This document shows, piece after piece, positions 59,975-64,000 of a DNA stretch of 64,000 bases. Origin of the DNA: Lojkania enalia (lineage: Eukaryota > Ascomycota > Dothideomycetes > Pleosporales). Where the stretch lies: contig ML986721.1 of NCBI GenBank assembly GCA_010094045.1, positions 8,742 through 72,741 of the forward strand, written 5' to 3'. The number at the start of each line of letters is the position of its first letter. Position 1 is the stretch's first letter. The translations under genes were made by a program, and so were the position numbers. Under the pieces are notes generated by a model. It was not told the DNA's origin. It worked only from the letters and a program-made list of their open reading frames with translations, and did not search any database.

Positions 59975-62900
59975 CTATAAAGTATATATACTTATTAATA
60001 GTAGAGTAACAAAAAATTTTATAGCTAGTAACTATATTATTAGAAAAGGAATACTTATAATATAACTAGAACGACCTTATATAATTTAAACTATAGAAGG
60101 GAAAGATTTCTAGAAGAAAGTTATATATACTATAGAACTAGAAGAGTTCGAAATTCTAGGAACAACCTGATAAGGACAAATATTCTAAATTATAGAGATT
60201 ACTGACTATAATATTATCCTAGGAATCTTATAGTTAAGAGAAGAAAACTCTTAGATAAATTAGTAAACGGGACGAATTATCCTTAAAAACTCTAGTTAAC
60301 TAATTAAGGAATAACTCGCTGTAATAGTAAAAGAAGTAATAAAAGAATTATTCCTAATAGAAAACGTATTATATAGCGTACCTAAAGAATACTAATATTT
60401 AATAAAACAACTCTAAGAACTACTATAATACCTACCTAAATATAGAGAATACAATTATAAAATTAAACTATAACTAGAAAAAGAACCTAGATATAAACTA
60501 ATATACAGCCTAATACTAAGGGAAATAGAGGCTCTAGAATAATATATAGACGAACACCTAAAAAAAGGAATAATTAGAGAATTAAACTTACTTATAGCAT
60601 ACCCTATACTCTTTATAGATAAGAAAGGAATAACTAACCTATAAATATATATTAATTATCGCACCCTTAATAATATTATAATTAAGGATTAATATCTTTT
60701 ACTACTTATTCGTAATTTAAGAAACTAATTAAAAGAAGCTACTATCTTTATAAAATTAGACATCTAGAACGCGTACTATTAAATCCGTATTAAAGAAGGA
60801 GACGAATAGAAAATAGTATTTAGAATAAAAAGGGGACTCTTTAAATATCTAGTTATACTATTTAGACTTACTAATACGCTAGCTACTTTCCAAAAATAAA
60901 TTAATAAGGTACTAAGACTATACCTTAGACGATTCTATATAGTCTATTTAGACAACATTCTCGTATACTTAAAAATAAAGTAAAAATATAAGAAATATAT
61001 TAAACAAGTATTATGCGCATTATAAGTAGTAAAACTATACCTTAAAGTAAGAAAATGTAAATTTTATACTATACAAATAGACTACTTAAAATTTATTATT
61101 AAACTAAAATAACTATAAATAGACTTAAATAAATTAGTAGTAATTAGAGACTAGCTAACCCTAAAGTTAGTTAAAGATGTCTAATTCTTTATAGGATTTT
61201 ACAACTTCTATCGAACCTTTATCAATAATTAGAGTAATATAACTACACCCCTAACTTAACTATTAAAGAAAGATATTACCTTTATATAGGGAAACGAATA
61301 AGAAAAAGCCTTCTAAGAAGTTAAGAAACAATTTTAGTAAGAATTAGTACTGAAACTCTATAACCCAGAAAAGAAAGCTCTTATAGAAACTAACGTATTA
61401 GGAATAAGAATAGCTAGAATCCTTATATAAATCTATAATAGAAAATAATACCTAGTAGTATACTATTTATAAAAACTTATACTAGTAGAGATAAATTATA
61501 ATATATATAACTAAGAACTTCTAACTATTATAACATGTTTTAAAGAATGGCGTGTATACCTATAAGGAGTAAAATAGTAAACCGAAGTCTATTACGATTA
61601 TAAGAACCTTACTACCTTCCTTACTACTAAAACTCTTACCCCTAGACAAGTTAAATAGTTATAAGAACTAGCTATATTCGACTTTAAAATCATCTATATT
61701 AGCGGAAAATAGAACTAAAGAGTAGACGTACTAAATAGACCACCGGGATACGAGTAAGAAAAAGGAACTATAGTTATACTACTAAGAAGATAATAAAACG
61801 GAAATATAATATATAATTACCTACAATTCGCAGTAATAACTATTACTAAAGAAATAAGCTGGATAATACTAATTAGATTAGTAATAGACAGGATACCCAA
61901 AAAACCCTAAGAATAAGAACTAGAATAGATAGATAAACTACTATACGTCTACGGTCGAATTTATATACTAGCTAAAGTTAGAAAAGAATTTATTAGGCAA
62001 TTCTATAAAGCCTCTACCTATAGATACTAAGAAATAGAGAAAACACTAGAACAAATCCTTAGAGGATTCTACTTTCCTAAAATAAGAGAATAGATAAAGA
62101 ATATATTATAGAAATATATAGATTACTAATAGAATAAATCTAATAGATATATATCCTATAAACTATTATAAAACCTAAAAATGCTAACTAAGCTATAAAT
62201 AGAAGTTATTATAGACTTTATTATTAAGCTACTAAAGTTAAAAGACTACCCGAAAGGAAAAGTATATAACTTTATTATAATAATTATAGATAGACTTATA
62301 AAATACACCTACTTTATCCCTTATAATAAAGTGTTATTAGTAGAATAGATTGTAAATATTTTCTTAAAATAGATTGTTGCATAATATAGAGTACCTTAGA
62401 AAATAATTATAGACTAAAATACTAAGTTTACTTTAAAGTTTTAGCAAATAATTATAAACTTACTAGAAATTAAATATAAGATATTTACAGCATTTTACCT
62501 ATAAATAGATAGATAGATAGAATAAATAAACTAAATAGTAGAGTAATACTTATAGTACTACCTTAACTATAGATAAAATAATTAGATAATACTACTACTA
62601 ATAGTATAACTCGCGTATAATAGTACTATATATAGTATAACCGGAGTATTACTATTTATAGTAAACTATAGATATAAATTAAAAACGTATAATACTCTAA
62701 TTAAAGTAGTATTATAAACACCCTAAGTATAAGAATAAGTTAAGATTATTTAGTAAACGTAAGACTTACTAAAGAAAGATCTCTAGTTCTTATAATATAC
62801 TATAAAGAAATACTATAATAAGAAATATAAACAACCACCTTATTTTAAGAAGAGAGAAAAAGTTTAGCTACTACGATAAAATATTTAAAGTAAACAACTA

Positions 62901-63230
62901 AGCAGTAAACTAGACTATATTAAAATTAGACTATATAAAATTAAGAAACAAATATTACCCGTAAACTATTAACTTAAATTACCTATAACTATAAAAATCT
63001 ATCTAACCTTCTATATTATACTTATAGAAAAGGTACCTTAGGACGCTAAACTAGTAGTATATAATATAGACGCGTACGGAGAAGACTAAGAATAGAAAGT
63101 TAAAAAAATAACAAGATATAAAATATAAAATAGTAAATAGTACTATCTAATAAAATAGTTAGAAATAGATAAATACAGGAACTTATAAAATAATACCTAG
63201 AAACTAGAAGAAAACCTTAGCCCTATAGCG
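59975..63230 (+). pseudogene. gypsy pol remnant: protease, RT, RNase H, integrase, chromodomain
   Basis: The protease motif LINSGATKNFIASN (normally D-S-G-A-T) lies at about 59990-60035. RT shows F-x-D-K-K-G, YINYRTLNN, FIKLDI and VYLDNILVYL (second Asp of YLDD turned to Asn) at 60605-60975. RNase H-type text KLYNPEKKALIETNVLG is at about 61350. Integrase has the FIIIIIDRLIKYTYFIPY block at 62275-62320. At the end, KVKKITRYKI, YYYLIKW and NTWKLEENL form a chromodomain at 63090-63225. Stops and lost catalytic residues make it inactive. Confidence 0.8.
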
Positions 63231-63904
63231 TTATAAGTATATTATAAAATCTAAACTTGTAAAGAAAATCTAGAGATAAAGTAATAGGATTAAATAATAT
63301 TAGCTGCGTCGCAGGAGGCAACTCTACTTTAGGAAGAAGACCCGCCTCGCAATCTACTTCTTTCTCTTTCTTAAGCTGCTCCCACGCACGTTTATAACCC
63401 TCTACCTATCTATACTTTACTTGTTCGCGAATCTTCTAAAGATGCTAGATCTTTACGCAAGCCGCCGCTACTTTATTAAGAAGTTGTTCTAACTCTTTCT
63501 AGGCTAGACAAATCTCCTCCTCTAGCTTCGCAACTTCAGCATCCTGCTTTACTACTAAGAAGAATTAGAAACGAACTAGTATTATAGGACTATAATATAT
63601 AAGTAATCTAAGTATTACGATCCGTATTATATAACGAATATATACTAGTATAAAGGTACTCTAAACAATATAACTTCTTAAGTATCTTCTTTTTATCTAT
63701 CTTATAAGTTAATCCCTTATAGGAATACTAGAAATAAAGTATAATTATTTTATCTAAACAGTCTATATAATCGGTATAATAGTATCTACTTAGAGTTAAA
63801 TAATAAAGGGGAGGTATTAGGAATATATATAGTCTCAGCAAAAACAGTATACTAACCCTACTATATACTAGTTTAGAACGGGAAAACTCTCGGGTTAAGA
63901 GCTT

Positions 63905-63919
63905 AGAGGGGGAAGGTAG
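63905..63919 (+). other. Polypurine tract before 3' LTR
   Basis: AGAGGGGGAAGG directly precedes the 3' LTR start, as expected for the plus-strand primer of an LTR retrotransposon. Confidence 0.7.
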
Positions 63920-64000
63920 TATTACGGATATCTCTATAAGAACCCCTATACTAGACCTAATTAAGATTTAGGACTCTATATAGCTAGAAGAATAAGGCTA
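63920..64000 (+). repeat. 3' LTR, first 81 bp
   Basis: The stretch matches the 5' LTR start at 57417-57497 with transitions only (for example TGTTACGGACAT against TATTACGGATAT). The rest lies outside the window. Confidence 0.85.

Larger units (their letters stand above)
57417..64000 (+). mobile_element. Ty3/gypsy chromovirus-type LTR retrotransposon, RIP-mutated, cut by window end
   Basis: The 5' LTR starts TGTTACGGACATCTCTATAA at 57417. The same sequence recurs as TATTACGGATATCTCTATAA at 63920, the start of the 3' LTR, so LTR starts are about 6.5 kb apart. Order: gag (about 58180-58720), zinc knuckle (about 58840-58900), protease (about 59975-60050), RT (about 60600-60980), RNase H (about 61330-61560), integrase (about 61970-62720), chromodomain (about 63085-63225), polypurine tract before 63920. 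This order and the chromodomain define a Ty3/gypsy chromovirus. Stops occur throughout, mostly TAG/TAA, as after RIP. It is inserted in a Fot1-like transposase. The 3' border of the 5' LTR could not be fixed. Confidence 0.9.

Noticed and set aside
1..64000. tRNA, rRNA and CRISPR arrays
   Set aside because: No convincing tRNA A/B-box pair, rRNA segment or regularly spaced short direct-repeat array was seen by eye.

Overview
The window looks like a chromosome segment of a filamentous ascomycete (Pezizomycotina) with strong repeat-induced point mutation (RIP). The evidence is short introns (about 44-61 bp, GTAAGT/GTATGT donors, CTAAC-like branch sites), the Usb1 and Pal1 core genes, HET-domain and DUF6594-type genes, and two AT-saturated blocks full of TA dinucleotides in which Fot1/pogo-like and Ty3/gypsy elements carry TAG/TAA stops where Gln/Trp codons are expected.

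Layout. 1-8.7 kb: RIP-mutated repeat block. Its first 1.8 kb holds two divergent, intron-containing, RIP-killed genes. The rightward one is a histone H3 variant of centromeric (CENP-A/CenH3) type; the leftward one encodes an unknown Lys-rich, helical protein and runs off the window. Then come a 32-bp minisatellite with telomere-like CCCTAA words, a truncated repeat end, a gypsy RT scrap and a ~1.83-kb Fot1-like element broken by two other Fot1-like elements. 8.7-17.4 kb: gene-poor, moderately AT-rich DNA with an LTR-like fragment and two long hairpins. 17.4-22.1 kb: island of ordinary genes: USB1 (minus), PAL1 (plus, divergent from USB1) and an alpha/beta hydrolase (plus). 22.1-52.3 kb: accessory region with three DUF6594-like membrane-protein genes (one broken), a degraded HET-domain gene with a 17-G run, a small spliced gene for an Asn-His-Glu-Asn-Pro repeat protein, and long stretches without a recognisable gene. 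52.3-64 kb: second RIP block, with another copy of the 1.83-kb Fot1-like family (again carrying a nested relative), telomere-like sequence, a Fot1-like transposase cut by a gypsy element, and that gypsy chromovirus (5' LTR, gag, protease, RT, RNase H, integrase, chromodomain, start of the 3' LTR).

No operon logic applies. The USB1/PAL1 pair probably shares a 451-bp bidirectional promoter. HET and DUF6594 genes are typical of fast-evolving fungal accessory compartments. The most unusual content is the RIP-mutated CenH3-like gene and its divergent partner. All splice models were made by eye. No homology search was possible, so family names rest on motif recognition.
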